64,000 nt of DNA, from contig NZ_CADFDU010000012.1 of assembly GCF_902833045.1 (NCBI RefSeq), positions 124,001 to 188,000 on the forward strand. Direction: 5' to 3'. The notes below the pieces were generated by a model, which was given only the letters and a program-made list of their open reading frames with translations, was not told the DNA's origin and made no database searches. Position numbers and translations under genes: made by a program. Source of the DNA: Burkholderia sp. BCC0322. GTDB taxonomy: Bacteria > Pseudomonadota > Gammaproteobacteria > Burkholderiales > Burkholderiaceae. This document shows, one piece after another, positions 39,669 to 49,609 of the stretch (position 1 is its first letter; each line of letters begins with the position of its first letter).

Positions 39669-40706
39669 TCAGCGTTGCCCGACGAGCATGCCGCGCAAAT
39701 CGCCGAATACCTGCTCGGGACCGAGTTCGCGCAGGCACTTCAGGTGGCCGAGCGGGCACTCGCGTTCGAAGCAGGGACTGCATTCGAGATGAAGCCATTG
39801 TACCTTCGCCAGGTCCGACAGCGGAGGGGTGTGGCGCGGATCGGTCGATCCGTACAGCGCGACGAGCGGCCGGCGTAGCGCGGCGGCAACGTGCATCAGC
39901 CCGGAATCGTTGGTGACCACCGCGTTCGCGCGCGCGATCAGCGCGCACGCTTCCGACAGCGAAGTCTGTCCGCACAGGTTGCGCACGTTCGGCGCGTGGT
40001 CGGCGATCGCCTGTGCCGCGGCGGCGTCCTTCTGCGAGCCGAGCGCAACGATCTGCGTGTACGGGAACGACTGATGGACGATGGTGGCGAGCGTCGCGAA
40101 GTGCTCGGGCGGCCAGCGCTTGGCCGGGCCGTACTCTGCGCCGGGGCAGAACACGACGAGCGGCTTGCGTGTATCGAGATTGAAACGCGCGGACACGCGC
40201 GCCGTCTCGTTCAGGTCGGCGTCGAGGCGCGGCGCGGGCAGCGTCTTCATCGATTCGGGCAGCTTCGCGCCCGGCGCGTACGCGAGCGCCGCGTAGTGAG
40301 CCGTCATCGGCGGCCGCTCGCCCGACTTGTCGGGGTTCGCGTGCCGCACGTTGAGCAGCCCGTAGCGGTGCTCGCCCGTGTAGCCGACCCGCAGCGGGAT
40401 GTTCGCGAGCCACGGGATCACCGCGGATTTCAGCGAATTCGGCAGCACGTACGCTGCGTCGTAGCCGACGTCGCGCAGGTCGCTCGCGAGCTGCCAGCGG
40501 CGCAGCAGCTGCAGCTTGCCGTGCGCGAGATCGGTCGCGTAGACATCGTGGATCTCGGGCATGCGTTCGAGCACGGGCGCGACCCACGAGGGCGCGACGG
40601 CATCGATCGCGATGCGGGGATGGTTTTTCTTCAGCAGCGCAAAAAGCGGCTGCGCCATCAATGCGTCACCGATCCAGTTCGGTGCGATAACCAGCGCTCG
40701 ACGCAT
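39669..40706 (-). CDS. waaF: ADP-heptose:LPS heptosyltransferase II
   Basis: This encodes 345 residues, the GT9 family length. MRRALVIAPNWIGDALMAQP is the signature start, with an acceptor-side Asp in GDAL. VVFCPGAEYGPAKRWPPEHF lies in the middle, and VVTNDSGLMHVAAALRRPLV then LYGSTDPRHTPP form the ADP-heptose site. The enzyme adds the second heptose to the lipopolysaccharide inner core in the cytoplasm. The gene reads minus, just after the zinc-finger and ilvE genes; these may form one transcription unit. Confidence 0.96.
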   Translation of the reverse strand: MRRALVIAPNWIGDALMAQPLFALLKKNHPRIAIDAVAPSWVAPVLERMPEIHDVYATDLAHGKLQLLRRWQLASDLRDVGYDAAYVLPNSLKSAVIPWLANIPLRVGYTGEHRYGLLNVRHANPDKSGERPPMTAHYAALAYAPGAKLPESMKTLPAPRLDADLNETARVSARFNLDTRKPLVVFCPGAEYGPAKRWPPEHFATLATIVHQSFPYTQIVALGSQKDAAAAQAIADHAPNVRNLCGQTSLSEACALIARANAVVTNDSGLMHVAAALRRPLVALYGSTDPRHTPPLSDLAKVQWLHLECSPCFERECPLGHLKCLRELGPEQVFGDLRGMLVGQR

Positions 40707-40854
40707 CAGGTCGACTTCCGATGTCGTAATGAAGCACGGCGCTCAGGCGCCGCGTTCGGGTTGCCAGAATGGAGAAGGGCGGCGCGCCGGCAATCCGGCT
40801 GCGCCGCCTTGCGGGTCGGCGGTCCTGCAAACCTGCAGGACCGGCCGCCGGGGC

Positions 40855-41049
40855 TCAGTGGCCCTTGACGACCTCGCCGTCGCGCAGCTTGTAGCGCGTG
40901 CCGCAGTACGGGCAGCGTGCTTCGCCGTGCGAGACGTCGATGAAGACGCGCGGGTGAGCGCTCCAGCGCGCCATGGCCGGGTTCGGGCAGTACGCGGGAA
41001 GATCCTTGGCCGTCAGCTCGACCAGCGGCATTTCCTTGATTTCACTCAT
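40855..41049 (-). CDS. CHCC-type zinc-finger protein
   Basis: This encodes 64 residues from the ATG at 41049. The metal ligands are C, H, C and C in the order seen in zf-CHCC proteins: AYCPNP, then ARWSAHPRVFID, and RCPYCGTRYKL. This short domain resembles the accessory subunit NDUFS6 of complex I and is common in proteobacteria next to ilvE or waaF. It may bind zinc in a small metal-dependent role; none is established. Between waaF and this gene lies an inverted repeat (GGTCCTGC with GCAGGACC) near 40828-40847. Confidence 0.85.
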   Translation of the reverse strand: MSEIKEMPLVELTAKDLPAYCPNPAMARWSAHPRVFIDVSHGEARCPYCGTRYKLRDGEVVKGH

Positions 41050-41099
41050 GAGACTTTCTCTTATCACTCTTTTGTGGGGCAGTCGGTGGCGCGGCGCGC

Positions 41100-42023
41100 T
41101 CAGACCTTCGTCAGCCAGTGCGCGTACTTCGCATTCTTGCCCGACACGATATCGAAAAACGCCGACTGGAGCTTTTCCGTGACGGGGCCGCGTGCGCCGC
41201 TGCCGATCGTGCGGTTGTCGAGCTCGCGGATCGGCGTGACTTCAGCGGCCGTGCCGGTGAAGAACGCTTCGTCGGCCGTGTAGACCTCGTCACGCGTGAT
41301 GCGCTTCTCGATCACCTCGATGCCGGCGTCCTTCGCGAGCGTGATGACGGTATCGCGCGTGATGCCGTCGAGGCACGACGACAGGTCGGGCGTGTACAGC
41401 TTGCCGTTGTTCACCAGGAAGAAGTTCTCCCCGGAGCCTTCCGACACGTAGCCGTCGACGTCGAGCAGCAGCGCTTCGTCGTAGCCGTCGGCCGTCGCTT
41501 CCTGGTTCGCCAGGATCGAGTTCACGTACCAGCCCGACGCCTTCGCGCGCACCATCGACACGTTCACGTGGTGGCGCGTGAACGACGACGTCTTCACGCG
41601 GATGCCCTTCGCGAGGCCTTCCTCGCCGAGGTACGCGCCCCACGGCCATGCGGCGATCGCGACGTGGATCGTGTTGCCCTTCGCGGCCACGCCGAGCTTT
41701 TCCGAGCCGACCCAGATGATCGGGCGCAGGTAGCACGACTCGAGCTTGTTCTCGCGCACGACTTCGAGCTGCGCGGCTTCGAGCGTTTCCCGGTCGAACG
41801 GCACGTCCATCTGGAAGATCTTCGCCGAATTCAGCAGACGTTTCGTGTGCTCGTACAGGCGGAAGATCGCGGTGCTGCCGTCGGCCGACTTGTACGCGCG
41901 CACGCCCTCGAAGACGCCCATGCCGTAGTGCAGCGTGTGGGTCAGGACGTGGATCTTGGCGTCGCGCCAGTCGATCAGCTTGCCGTCCATCCAGATCTTG
42001 CCGTCGCGGTCGGCCATTGACAT
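41100..42023 (-). CDS. ilvE: Branched-chain amino acid aminotransferase
   Basis: This encodes 307 residues of class IV aminotransferase type. MSMADRDGKIWMDGKLIDWR and THTLHYGMGVFEGVRAYKS form the start. The pyridoxal phosphate lysine lies in VNVSMVRAKASGWYVNSI, and the binding signature is LLLDVDGYVSEGSGENFF. It exchanges amino groups between branched-chain amino acids and 2-oxoglutarate in the last step of Val, Leu and Ile synthesis and the first of their breakdown. It is the first gene of a minus-strand group with the zinc-finger gene and waaF, and is divergent from azlC. Confidence 0.98.
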   Translation of the reverse strand: MSMADRDGKIWMDGKLIDWRDAKIHVLTHTLHYGMGVFEGVRAYKSADGSTAIFRLYEHTKRLLNSAKIFQMDVPFDRETLEAAQLEVVRENKLESCYLRPIIWVGSEKLGVAAKGNTIHVAIAAWPWGAYLGEEGLAKGIRVKTSSFTRHHVNVSMVRAKASGWYVNSILANQEATADGYDEALLLDVDGYVSEGSGENFFLVNNGKLYTPDLSSCLDGITRDTVITLAKDAGIEVIEKRITRDEVYTADEAFFTGTAAEVTPIRELDNRTIGSGARGPVTEKLQSAFFDIVSGKNAKYAHWLTKV

Positions 42024-42216
42024 AGATTTCTCCTGGGATGCGGTTGTATGCAGCGTTGAGCCGGAAAGACGCTCATTTTAGCGTCATTTGAAGGCGATCC
42101 GGTCGGTCGGCGCGGGGCCGGCGCTATAATCGCCCGGTACCGATTCCAATAACGACGGGTCGTACCGGCAGGAGGCGCCGGCGCCCCGACGAACCGCCCG
42201 CTGCGGCCCGCTTCCC

Positions 42217-42972
42217 ATGCTCGCTCGATTGTCCGCCACCGACCGCTTCGCGCTGATCCAGGGCGCGCGCGACTATTCCCCGACGTTGATGGCGATTTTC
42301 TCGTGGGGGCTCGTCACCGGCATCGCGATGAGCAAGTCGGTGATGACCCTCGGGCAGGCGAGCGCGATGTCGCTGCTGGTCTACGCGGGCTCGTCGCAGC
42401 TCGCGGTGCTGCCGCTCCTCGCGGCGAAGCTGCCGATCTGGACCATCCTGCTCACGGCCGCGATGGTCAACACGCGCTTCGTGATCTTCAGCGCCGGGCT
42501 TGCTCCCCATTTTTCCTACCTGCCGCTGTGGCGGCGCCTCGCGATCGGCTATTTCAATGGCGACGTGATCTACCTGCTGTTCCAGAAACAGGGCTTCGCG
42601 TACGGCCACGTGCCCGGCAAGGAGGCGTATTTCTGGGGGATGGCGCTCGCGAGCTGGCTGTCGTGGCAGGTGTCGTCGCTCGCCGGCATCCTGCTCGCGA
42701 GCGTCTTTCCCGCGAGCTGGGGGCTGGAGCTGGCCGGCACGCTCGCGCTGATTCCGATCATGGTGTCGGCGGTCGCGAACCGCTCGACGCTCGCGGCCGT
42801 CGCGGTCGCCGGTGTCGTGTCGCTCGTCGCGTTCGACCTGCCGTACCGGCTCGCGCTGCCGCTGGCGGTGCTCGCCGCGCTCGCGGCCGGCTGCACGGCC
42901 GATTTCTTCGTCGAGCGGGCCGACTGGCGGCGCATCCGCACCGAAACCGTGCACGAGAAGGAGATCGAATGA
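42217..42972 (+). CDS. azlC: AzlC family branched-chain amino acid permease subunit
   Basis: This encodes 251 residues with several membrane helices. The AzlC pattern is clear: ALIQGARDYSPTLMAIFSWG at the start, then GSSQLAVLPLLAAKLPIWTI and LASWLSWQVSSLAGILLASV. With AzlD it exports branched-chain amino acids or analogues from the inner membrane. It is divergent from ilvE, which makes the same compounds, and overlaps azlD by four bases (ATGA). Confidence 0.93.
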   Translation: MLARLSATDRFALIQGARDYSPTLMAIFSWGLVTGIAMSKSVMTLGQASAMSLLVYAGSSQLAVLPLLAAKLPIWTILLTAAMVNTRFVIFSAGLAPHFSYLPLWRRLAIGYFNGDVIYLLFQKQGFAYGHVPGKEAYFWGMALASWLSWQVSSLAGILLASVFPASWGLELAGTLALIPIMVSAVANRSTLAAVAVAGVVSLVAFDLPYRLALPLAVLAALAAGCTADFFVERADWRRIRTETVHEKEIE

Positions 42973-43292
42973 GCGCGACGGAAATCTGGATCGTCATCAT
43001 CGGGATGACGATCGTCACCGCCGTCACGCGCGCGCTGTTCCTGATCGGCGGCGAACGCACCGTGCTGCCCGAGCGCGCGCAGCGCGCCATGCGCTACGCG
43101 CCGGCCGCGGCCTTGGTCGCCGTCGTGTTGCCCGACGTGCTCGAAACGCCGGCCGGGCTGTCGTTCGCGCTGTCCAACCATCCGTTCTACGCGGCGCTCG
43201 CCGGCCTCGGCTGGTTCCTGTGGCGGCGCAGCATGCTCGGCACGATCGTCGTCGGGATGCTCGTGTTCACCGTGCTGCGCCTGATCTTCTGA
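42969..43292 (+). CDS. azlD: AzlD family branched-chain amino acid transport subunit
   Basis: This encodes 107 residues with about three to four membrane helices. It starts MSATEIWIVIIGMTIVTAVT, contains RAMRYAPAAALVAVVLPDVL and ends IVVGMLVFTVLRLIF, the AzlD pattern. Its ATG shares three bases with the azlC stop region. It is the small partner of the AzlC exporter. No terminator is seen directly after it. Confidence 0.93.
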   Translation: MSATEIWIVIIGMTIVTAVTRALFLIGGERTVLPERAQRAMRYAPAAALVAVVLPDVLETPAGLSFALSNHPFYAALAGLGWFLWRRSMLGTIVVGMLVFTVLRLIF

Positions 43293-43571
43293 TGGGCTGC
43301 CGTTCGGGCCCGTCGGGTACCGGCCGCTCGTGCGGGGGCTTTGCTGCGTTGCCGCAATGTGTCCGTTCCCGCGCGCGATCCCAAATAGGCGGAATTCGCC
43401 GCCCGCGGGTCAGTCTGCCGGGTGGATCGGCTAGAATGCCCGTTCGAGATTTTTTACCCGTGCGCGTCATGCGAACCGCCAGCCACGGCCGCATCCGGCG
43501 CCCTTTCGCGGCAGCCCGCGCACGTCCAGCGTGATTCCCCTTTCCCCATCCACTACTTCAATTTGTTCAAC

Positions 43572-44768
43572 ATGAGCCAAGTCAAGCGTCTTACCGACCT
43601 GATCGCCGCCGGCCAGCTCGCCGGCAAGCGGGTATTCATCCGCGCCGACCTGAACGTCCCGCAGGACGACCAGGGCAACATCACCGAAGACACGCGCGTG
43701 CGTGCGTCCGTGCCGGCCATCCAGGCTGCGCTCGACGCCGGCGCGGCCGTGATGGTCACGTCGCACCTGGGTCGTCCGACCGAAGGCGAATTCAAGCCGG
43801 AAGACTCGCTCGCGCCGGTCGCGACGCGTCTCGCCGAGCTGCTCGGCCGTGACGTGCCGCTCGTCTCGAACTGGGTCGAGAACGGCGTGAACGTCGCGCC
43901 GGGCCAGGTCGTGCTGCTCGAGAACTGCCGCGTGAACAAGGGCGAGAAGAAGAATTCGGACGAGCTCGCCCAGAAGATGGCGAAGCTCTGCGACGTGTAC
44001 GTGAACGACGCGTTCGGCACCGCGCACCGCGCGGAAGCGACCACGCACGGGATCGCGAAGTACGCGCCGGTCGCGTGCGCGGGCCCGCTGCTGGCCGCCG
44101 AACTCGACGCGCTCGGCAAGGCGCTCGGCAGCCCGGCCCGCCCGCTGGTGGCGATCGTCGCCGGCTCGAAGGTGTCGACCAAGCTCACGATCCTGAAGTC
44201 GCTGGCCGGCAAGGTCGACCAGCTGATCGTCGGCGGCGGCATCGCGAACACGTTCATGCTCGCGGCCGGCCTGTCGATCGGCAAGTCGCTCGCGGAAGCC
44301 GACCTCGTCAACGAGGCGAAGGCGATCATCGACGAAGCGCGCGAGCGCGGCGCATCGGTGCCGATCCCGACCGACGTCGTGACGGCCAAGGAATTCTCGC
44401 CGACGGCCGTGGCCACGGTGAAGCAGGTCGCCGACATCGAAGCGGACGACATGATCCTCGACATCGGCCCCGATACGGCCAAGGCGCTCGCGAGCCAGCT
44501 CGAGAAGGCCGGCACGATCGTGTGGAACGGCCCGGTCGGCGTGTTCGAGTTCGACCAGTTCGGCAACGGCACCAAGACGCTCGCCGAAGCGATCGCCAAA
44601 TCGTCCGCGTTCTCGATCGCGGGCGGCGGCGACACGCTCGCGGCCATCGCGAAGTACGGCATCCATGACCAGGTCAGCTACATCTCGACGGGCGGCGGCG
44701 CCTTCCTCGAGTTCCTCGAGGGGAAGAAGCTGCCGGCGGTGGAAGTGCTGGAAACGCGGGCGGCCTGA
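43572..44768 (+). CDS. pgk: Phosphoglycerate kinase
   Basis: This encodes 398 residues from the ATG at 43572. [20 protein letters not shown] opens the protein, with [27 protein letters not shown] and then [17 protein letters not shown] and [11 protein letters not shown]. The glycine-rich [11 protein letters not shown] closes the nucleotide site. It transfers phosphate between 1,3-bisphosphoglycerate and ADP in glycolysis. The longer open frame upstream of this start is unlikely, because family members begin near here. It is followed by pyk and then fba, a glycolytic cluster. Confidence 0.98.
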   Translation: MSQVKRLTDLIAAGQLAGKRVFIRADLNVPQDDQGNITEDTRVRASVPAIQAALDAGAAVMVTSHLGRPTEGEFKPEDSLAPVATRLAELLGRDVPLVSNWVENGVNVAPGQVVLLENCRVNKGEKKNSDELAQKMAKLCDVYVNDAFGTAHRAEATTHGIAKYAPVACAGPLLAAELDALGKALGSPARPLVAIVAGSKVSTKLTILKSLAGKVDQLIVGGGIANTFMLAAGLSIGKSLAEADLVNEAKAIIDEARERGASVPIPTDVVTAKEFSPTAVATVKQVADIEADDMILDIGPDTAKALASQLEKAGTIVWNGPVGVFEFDQFGNGTKTLAEAIAKSSAFSIAGGGDTLAAIAKYGIHDQVSYISTGGGAFLEFLEGKKLPAVEVLETRAA

Positions 44769-45052
44769 GCGTGGCGGCGCGCGCAGGGGTGACGAAGGCC
44801 GCGCGCTCCGCGACAGCGGAGCAGCCGGCCGGCGCGGGCAAGCGCAAACGCGCGCCCGCGCGGGCGAACACCGCCCCGCGCGCACCGGCGGCCGCCGGCG
44901 ACGCGGCCGAGCAGCACCACGAGATTCAGAACAAAGCGATGCCGGGCGCAAGCACCGGCACGCCCCCCGGAACGGCCGCCGCTGGGCCTGCCGCTTCCGG
45001 CTCTCGCAGCGTTTCACCCAGCGCATCCACCTTGATCCAGATGAGGAGTTTC

Positions 45053-46489
45053 ATGCAGCGCGCCACCAAGATAGTCGCCACGATCGGCCCGGCTTCCAGT
45101 TCGCCGGAGATTCTGCTGCAGATGATGCAGGCGGGCCTCGACGTCGTGCGGCTCAATTTTTCGCACGGCACGGCCGACGATCACCGCCAGCGCGCCGAGA
45201 TGGTGCGCGAGGCCGCCCGCAAGGTCGGCCGCGAGATCGCGATCATGGCCGACCTCCAGGGCCCGAAGATCCGCGTCGGCAAGTTCGAGAACGGCAAGAC
45301 GACGCTCGAGCCGGGCCAGTCCTTCATCCTCGACGCGGGCTGCGAGCTCGGCAACGACGAGCGTGTCGGCCTCGACTACAAGGAACTGCCGCGCGACCTG
45401 CGCACGGGCGACCTGCTGCTGCTGAACGACGGCCTGATCGTGCTGACCGTCGAGCGCGTGCTCGGTGACGAGATCCACACGATCGTCAAGGTGGGCGGCG
45501 AGCTGTCGAACAACAAGGGCATCAACCGCCAGGGCGGCGGCCTGTCGGCCCCCGCGCTGACCGCGAAGGACATGGAGGACATCCGTACCGCGATGTCGCT
45601 CGGCGCGGATCTGGTGGCGGTGTCGTTCCCGAAGAACGCGACCGACATGGAAATGGCGCGCCAGCTCGCGAACATCGCGGGTGCGCCGTACGGCATCAAG
45701 CCGAAGATGATCGCGAAGATCGAGCGCGCGGAAGCGATCCCGGCGTTGCAGAGCATCCTCGACGCATCCGACGGCATCATGGTCGCGCGCGGCGACCTCG
45801 CGGTGGAAGTGGGTAACGCGGCCGTGCCGGCGCTGCAGAAGCGGATGATCCGGATGGCGCGCGAGTCGAACAAGCTCGTGATCACCGCGACGCAGATGAT
45901 GGAATCGATGATCCACGCACCGGTGCCGACGCGGGCGGAAGTGTCGGACGTCGCGAACGCGGTGCTCGACGGCACCGACGCGGTGATGCTGTCGGCCGAG
46001 ACGGCTGCCGGCAAGTACCCGGTCGTCACGATCGAGACGATGGCGGCCGTGTGCGTCGAGGCGGAAAAGTCCGAAGAGGTCGAGCTGGACAAGGATTTCC
46101 TCGACCGCACGTTCACGCGGATCGACCAGTCGATCGCGATGGGCGCGCTGTTCACCGCGTATCACCTGGGCGCGAAAGCGATCATCGCGCTGACCGAATC
46201 GGGCGCGACCGCGCTGTGGATGTCGCGTCACTACACGCACGTGCCGATCTTCGCGCTGACGCCCCGCGTCGGCAGCGAGCGCACGATGGCGCTGTACCGG
46301 AACGTGACGCCGCTGCACGTCGACTTCAACAGCGACCGCGACTCGGCACTGCAGGCGGCGCTCGAGATCGTCGTCAAGCAGGGCTACGTGCAGCACGGCG
46401 ACATGGTCGTGCTGACCGTCGGCGAGCCGATGGGGCAGGCGGGCGGCACCAACACGCTGAAGATCGTGCGGGTCGGCGAGCACTATTGA
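45053..46489 (+). CDS. pyk: Pyruvate kinase
   Basis: This encodes 478 residues from the ATG at 45053, with AGGAG five bases upstream. It begins MQRATKIVATIGPASSSPEI, then VVRLNFSHGTADDHRQRAEM, MADLQGPKIRVGKFENGKTT and later KIERAEAIPALQSILDASDG, MVARGDLAVEVG and the signature of the active site, LVITATQMMESMIHAPVPTR. It makes pyruvate and ATP from phosphoenolpyruvate. An in-frame alternative ATG at 45041 adds four residues. The stretch before it (44771-45052) stays open in the same frame but is Ala/Pro-rich and I do not count it. Confidence 0.96.
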   Translation: MQRATKIVATIGPASSSPEILLQMMQAGLDVVRLNFSHGTADDHRQRAEMVREAARKVGREIAIMADLQGPKIRVGKFENGKTTLEPGQSFILDAGCELGNDERVGLDYKELPRDLRTGDLLLLNDGLIVLTVERVLGDEIHTIVKVGGELSNNKGINRQGGGLSAPALTAKDMEDIRTAMSLGADLVAVSFPKNATDMEMARQLANIAGAPYGIKPKMIAKIERAEAIPALQSILDASDGIMVARGDLAVEVGNAAVPALQKRMIRMARESNKLVITATQMMESMIHAPVPTRAEVSDVANAVLDGTDAVMLSAETAAGKYPVVTIETMAAVCVEAEKSEEVELDKDFLDRTFTRIDQSIAMGALFTAYHLGAKAIIALTESGATALWMSRHYTHVPIFALTPRVGSERTMALYRNVTPLHVDFNSDRDSALQAALEIVVKQGYVQHGDMVVLTVGEPMGQAGGTNTLKIVRVGEHY

Positions 46490-46567
46490 GCGCCGACTGA
46501 GCATCGGGCCGGCCTGCAGGCCGGCCGGATCGGCTGAAGAATCGATCCGACACCGTTTTTCACGCGA

Positions 46568-46606
46568 AAGCCGCGTGGGGTCCGAAGCCCCGCGCGGCTT
46601 TTTTTC
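46568..46606 (+). terminator. Rho-independent terminator of pyk
   Basis: AAGCCGCG with GGGG pairs with CCCC and CGCGGCTT around a seven-base loop (46568-46601), and a T-run follows. It ends the pgk-pyk message before fba. Confidence 0.85.
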
Positions 46607-46802
46607 TCTTTTTTGCCCGCATTGTGCCGTGCCAACGTAACAAATTGCGAGTCGGCGCCACCGGGCGGTCGGAATCGGAGGCGCTTCGCGATAAAATGCG
46701 GCTATTCGACGCTCAGCCGCGCCGCGCCACCCCGGGTTCGACCGGGAGCGAGCGCCGCGCCGGCGTCAGGGCGCACCGGTTTTCATTCCAAGGAGTTCCA
46801 CA

Positions 46803-47867
46803 ATGCCTCTCGTATCAATGCGTCAATTGCTGGACCACGCGGCAGAGCACGGTTACGGCCTGCCGGCCTTCAACGTGAACAACCTGGAGCAGGTCCAGGC
46901 GATCATGGCGGCGGCGGACCAGGTCGGCGCGCCCGTGATCATGCAGGCATCGGCCGGCGCGCGTAAGTACGCGGGCGAGCCGTTCCTGCGCCACCTGATC
47001 GAAGCAGCCGTCGAGTCGTACCCGCACATTCCGGTCGTGATGCACCAGGATCACGGCCAGTCGCCGGCGGTCTGCATGGCCGCGATCCGCAGCGGCTTCA
47101 CCAGCGTGATGATGGACGGTTCGCTGGAAGCCGACGGCAAGACGGTCGCGTCGTACGAGTACAACGTCGACGTGTCGCGCAAGGTCGTCGAGATGGCGCA
47201 CTCGATCGGTGTGACGGTCGAAGCCGAACTCGGCGTGCTCGGCTCGCTCGAGACGATGAAGGGCGACAAGGAAGACGGTCACGGCGCGGAAGGCACGATG
47301 ACCCGCGAGCAACTGCTGACCGATCCGGAGCAGGCTGCCGACTTCGTGAAGCTCACGCAGTGCGATGCGCTCGCGATCGCGATCGGTACGTCGCACGGCG
47401 CGTACAAGTTCTCGAAGAAGCCGACGGGCGACATCCTGTCGATCCAGCGCATCAAGGAAATCCACGCGCGCATCCCGAATACCCACCTCGTGATGCACGG
47501 TTCGTCGTCGGTGCCGCAGGAACTGCTGGCCGAGATCCGCGAATTCGGCGGCGACATGAAGGAAACCTACGGCGTGCCGGTCGAGGAAATCCAGGAAGGC
47601 ATCAAGCACGGCGTGCGCAAGATCAACATCGACACCGACCTGCGTCTCGCGATCACCGGTGCGATCCGCCGCTACCTGTTCGAGAACCCGGGCAAGTTCG
47701 ATCCGCGCGACTACCTGAAGCCCGCGCGCGAAGCGACGAAGCAGGTCTGCGTCGACCGCTACCTCGCGTTCGGCTGCGAAGGCCAGGCCGGCAAGATCAA
47801 GCCGGTGTCGCTCGACAAGATCGCCGAGCAGTACAAGTCCGGCGCGCTCGCACAGGTCGTGCGCTGA
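46803..47867 (+). CDS. fba: Fructose-bisphosphate aldolase, class II
   Basis: This encodes 354 residues, a type B class II aldolase (Calvin-cycle-type subfamily). [20 protein letters not shown] then [20 protein letters not shown] starts it. The zinc ligands include the histidines of [11 protein letters not shown], the acidic [13 protein letters not shown] and the later [12 protein letters not shown]. It cleaves fructose 1,6-bisphosphate in glycolysis and makes it in gluconeogenesis. AAGGAGTTCCACA before the ATG is a good ribosome-binding site. Confidence 0.98.
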   Translation: MPLVSMRQLLDHAAEHGYGLPAFNVNNLEQVQAIMAAADQVGAPVIMQASAGARKYAGEPFLRHLIEAAVESYPHIPVVMHQDHGQSPAVCMAAIRSGFTSVMMDGSLEADGKTVASYEYNVDVSRKVVEMAHSIGVTVEAELGVLGSLETMKGDKEDGHGAEGTMTREQLLTDPEQAADFVKLTQCDALAIAIGTSHGAYKFSKKPTGDILSIQRIKEIHARIPNTHLVMHGSSSVPQELLAEIREFGGDMKETYGVPVEEIQEGIKHGVRKINIDTDLRLAITGAIRRYLFENPGKFDPRDYLKPAREATKQVCVDRYLAFGCEGQAGKIKPVSLDKIAEQYKSGALAQVVR

Positions 47868-48032
47868 GACTGTAGTACGATTGCCGCGCCCGATGCTGGC
47901 ATCGGGCAACGGCAAGGCCGTCCTGCCGGGTCTGATCCGGCCCCGGGCAGCCGCTCCGTCCGGCCGAACGAGGGCCGGCCGGCAATCGCCCGGGCGCCGT
48001 CGCCCGGCCGGTTCGCCGACGTATTGCAAGAC

Positions 48033-48072
48033 CGCCGTTCCCGCCTGCCGCGGGGAACGGCGTTTCCCTTTT
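48033..48072 (+). terminator. Likely terminator of fba
   Basis: CGCCGTTCCC at 48033-48042 pairs with GGGAACGGCG at 48053-48062, and TTTCCCTTTT follows. A second hairpin, GCCCGATGC with GCATCGGGC, lies near 47888-47908. Together they separate fba from purC. Confidence 0.7.
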
Positions 48073-48100
48073 GGTTTGGCTCCTTATCTGCGAAAAGACG

Positions 48101-48991
48101 ATGTCTACCCTCTACGAATCCACGCTCCGCTCGCTGCCGCTCCTCGGTCGCGGCAAGGTCCGCGATAACTACGCGGTCGGCAACGACAAGCTCCTGATCG
48201 TCACGACCGATCGCCTGTCGGCATTCGACGTGGTGATGGGCGAGCCGATTCCGAACAAGGGCCGCGTGCTGAACCAGATGGCGAACTTCTGGTTCGACAA
48301 GCTCGCGCACATCGTGCCGAACCACCTGACGGGCGACGCGCCGGAAGCCGTCGTCGCGGCCGACGAGGTCGAGCAGGTGAAGGGCCGCGGCGTGGTCGTC
48401 AAGCGCCTCGAGCCGATCATGATCGAAGCGGTCGTGCGCGGCTACCTGGCCGGCAGCGGCTGGAAGGAATACCAGGCGTCGGGCGCCGTGTGCGGCGTGC
48501 CGCTGCCGGCAGGCCTGCAGAACGCGCAGAAGCTGCCCGAGCCGATCTTCACGCCGGCCGCGAAGGCCGAGATGGGCGAGCACGACGAGAACATCACGTT
48601 CGAGGAAACCGAGCGCCGCATCGGCACCGAGCTGGCCGCGACGATCCGCGACATCTCGATCAAGCTGTACAAGGAAGCGGCCGACTACGCGGCAACGCGC
48701 GGCATCATCATCGCCGACACGAAGTTCGAATTCGGCCTCGACAACCACGGCAAGCTGTACCTGATGGACGAAGTGCTGACGGCCGACTCGTCGCGCTTCT
48801 GGCCGGCCGACCAGTACGAAGTCGGCACGAACCCGCCGTCGTTCGACAAGCAGTTCGTGCGCGACTGGCTCGAGGCGCAGCCGTGGGGCAAGACGGCACC
48901 GGCGCCGGCGCTGCCGGCCGACGTCGTCGAGAAGACGGCCGCGAAGTACCAGGAAGCGCTCGAGCGCATCACGGGCCAGGCGCTCGCTTGA
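48101..48991 (+). CDS. purC: Phosphoribosylaminoimidazole-succinocarboxamide synthase
   Basis: This encodes 296 residues. [20 protein letters not shown] then [20 protein letters not shown] is the standard PurC start, with [20 protein letters not shown] in the middle and [13 protein letters not shown] near the end. It joins aspartate to carboxyaminoimidazole ribotide in purine synthesis. The ATG at 48101 is the family start. It leads a purC-purE-purK group, with 16 bases to purE. Confidence 0.98.
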   Translation: MSTLYESTLRSLPLLGRGKVRDNYAVGNDKLLIVTTDRLSAFDVVMGEPIPNKGRVLNQMANFWFDKLAHIVPNHLTGDAPEAVVAADEVEQVKGRGVVVKRLEPIMIEAVVRGYLAGSGWKEYQASGAVCGVPLPAGLQNAQKLPEPIFTPAAKAEMGEHDENITFEETERRIGTELAATIRDISIKLYKEAADYAATRGIIIADTKFEFGLDNHGKLYLMDEVLTADSSRFWPADQYEVGTNPPSFDKQFVRDWLEAQPWGKTAPAPALPADVVEKTAAKYQEALERITGQALA

Positions 48992-49007
48992 TCGGGGAAC
49001 GGAACAC

Positions 49008-49529
49008 ATGAGCGAAGTTCAGACTGCCCACACGCACAGCGCGCCGCTCGTCGGCGTGCTGATGGGTTCGAGTTCCGACTGGGACGTGATGAAGCACGCG
49101 GTTGCCATCCTGCAGGAATTCGGCGTGCCGTACGAAGCGAAGGTCGTGTCCGCGCACCGGATGCCCGACGAGATGTTCGACTATGCCGAGAAGGCGCGCG
49201 AGCGCGGGCTGCGCGCGATCATCGCGGGCGCCGGCGGCGCCGCGCACCTGCCCGGCATGCTGGCCGCGAAAACCACGGTGCCGGTGCTCGGCGTGCCGGT
49301 CGCGAGCAAGTACCTGAAGGGTGTCGATTCGCTGCACTCGATCGTGCAGATGCCGAAGGGCGTGCCGGTCGCGACGTTCGCGATCGGCGAGGCCGGCGCT
49401 GCGAACGCCGCGCTGTTCGCGGTGTCGATCCTGTCCGGCAACTCGGTCGACTATGCGAACCGGCTCGCCGCGTTCCGCGTGCGTCAGAACGAAGCCGCGC
49501 ACGCTATGGTGCTGCCGCCGCTGGAATGA
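49008..49529 (+). CDS. purE: 5-(carboxyamino)imidazole ribonucleotide mutase
   Basis: This encodes 173 residues. [40 protein letters not shown] and [20 protein letters not shown], then [20 protein letters not shown], are diagnostic of class I PurE. It moves the carboxyl group to form carboxyaminoimidazole ribotide, working after PurK. The start at 49008 fits the common N-terminal extension of Burkholderia PurE ([16 protein letters not shown]). It lies between purC and purK on the same strand. Confidence 0.98.
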   Translation: MSEVQTAHTHSAPLVGVLMGSSSDWDVMKHAVAILQEFGVPYEAKVVSAHRMPDEMFDYAEKARERGLRAIIAGAGGAAHLPGMLAAKTTVPVLGVPVASKYLKGVDSLHSIVQMPKGVPVATFAIGEAGAANAALFAVSILSGNSVDYANRLAAFRVRQNEAAHAMVLPPLE

Positions 49530-49609
49530 CGGCGCACCGGCGGCCGCGCGTCGCGGCCGCCTGACCTCCCCACTGCGGCGGGCAGCGCCCGCCGCGACCG
49601 ACCACTGAC

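Noticed and set aside
40828-40847. Inverted repeat GGTCCTGC/GCAGGACC as a terminator of the zinc-finger gene
   Set aside because: No T-run follows in the minus direction, so I record it only as an inverted repeat.
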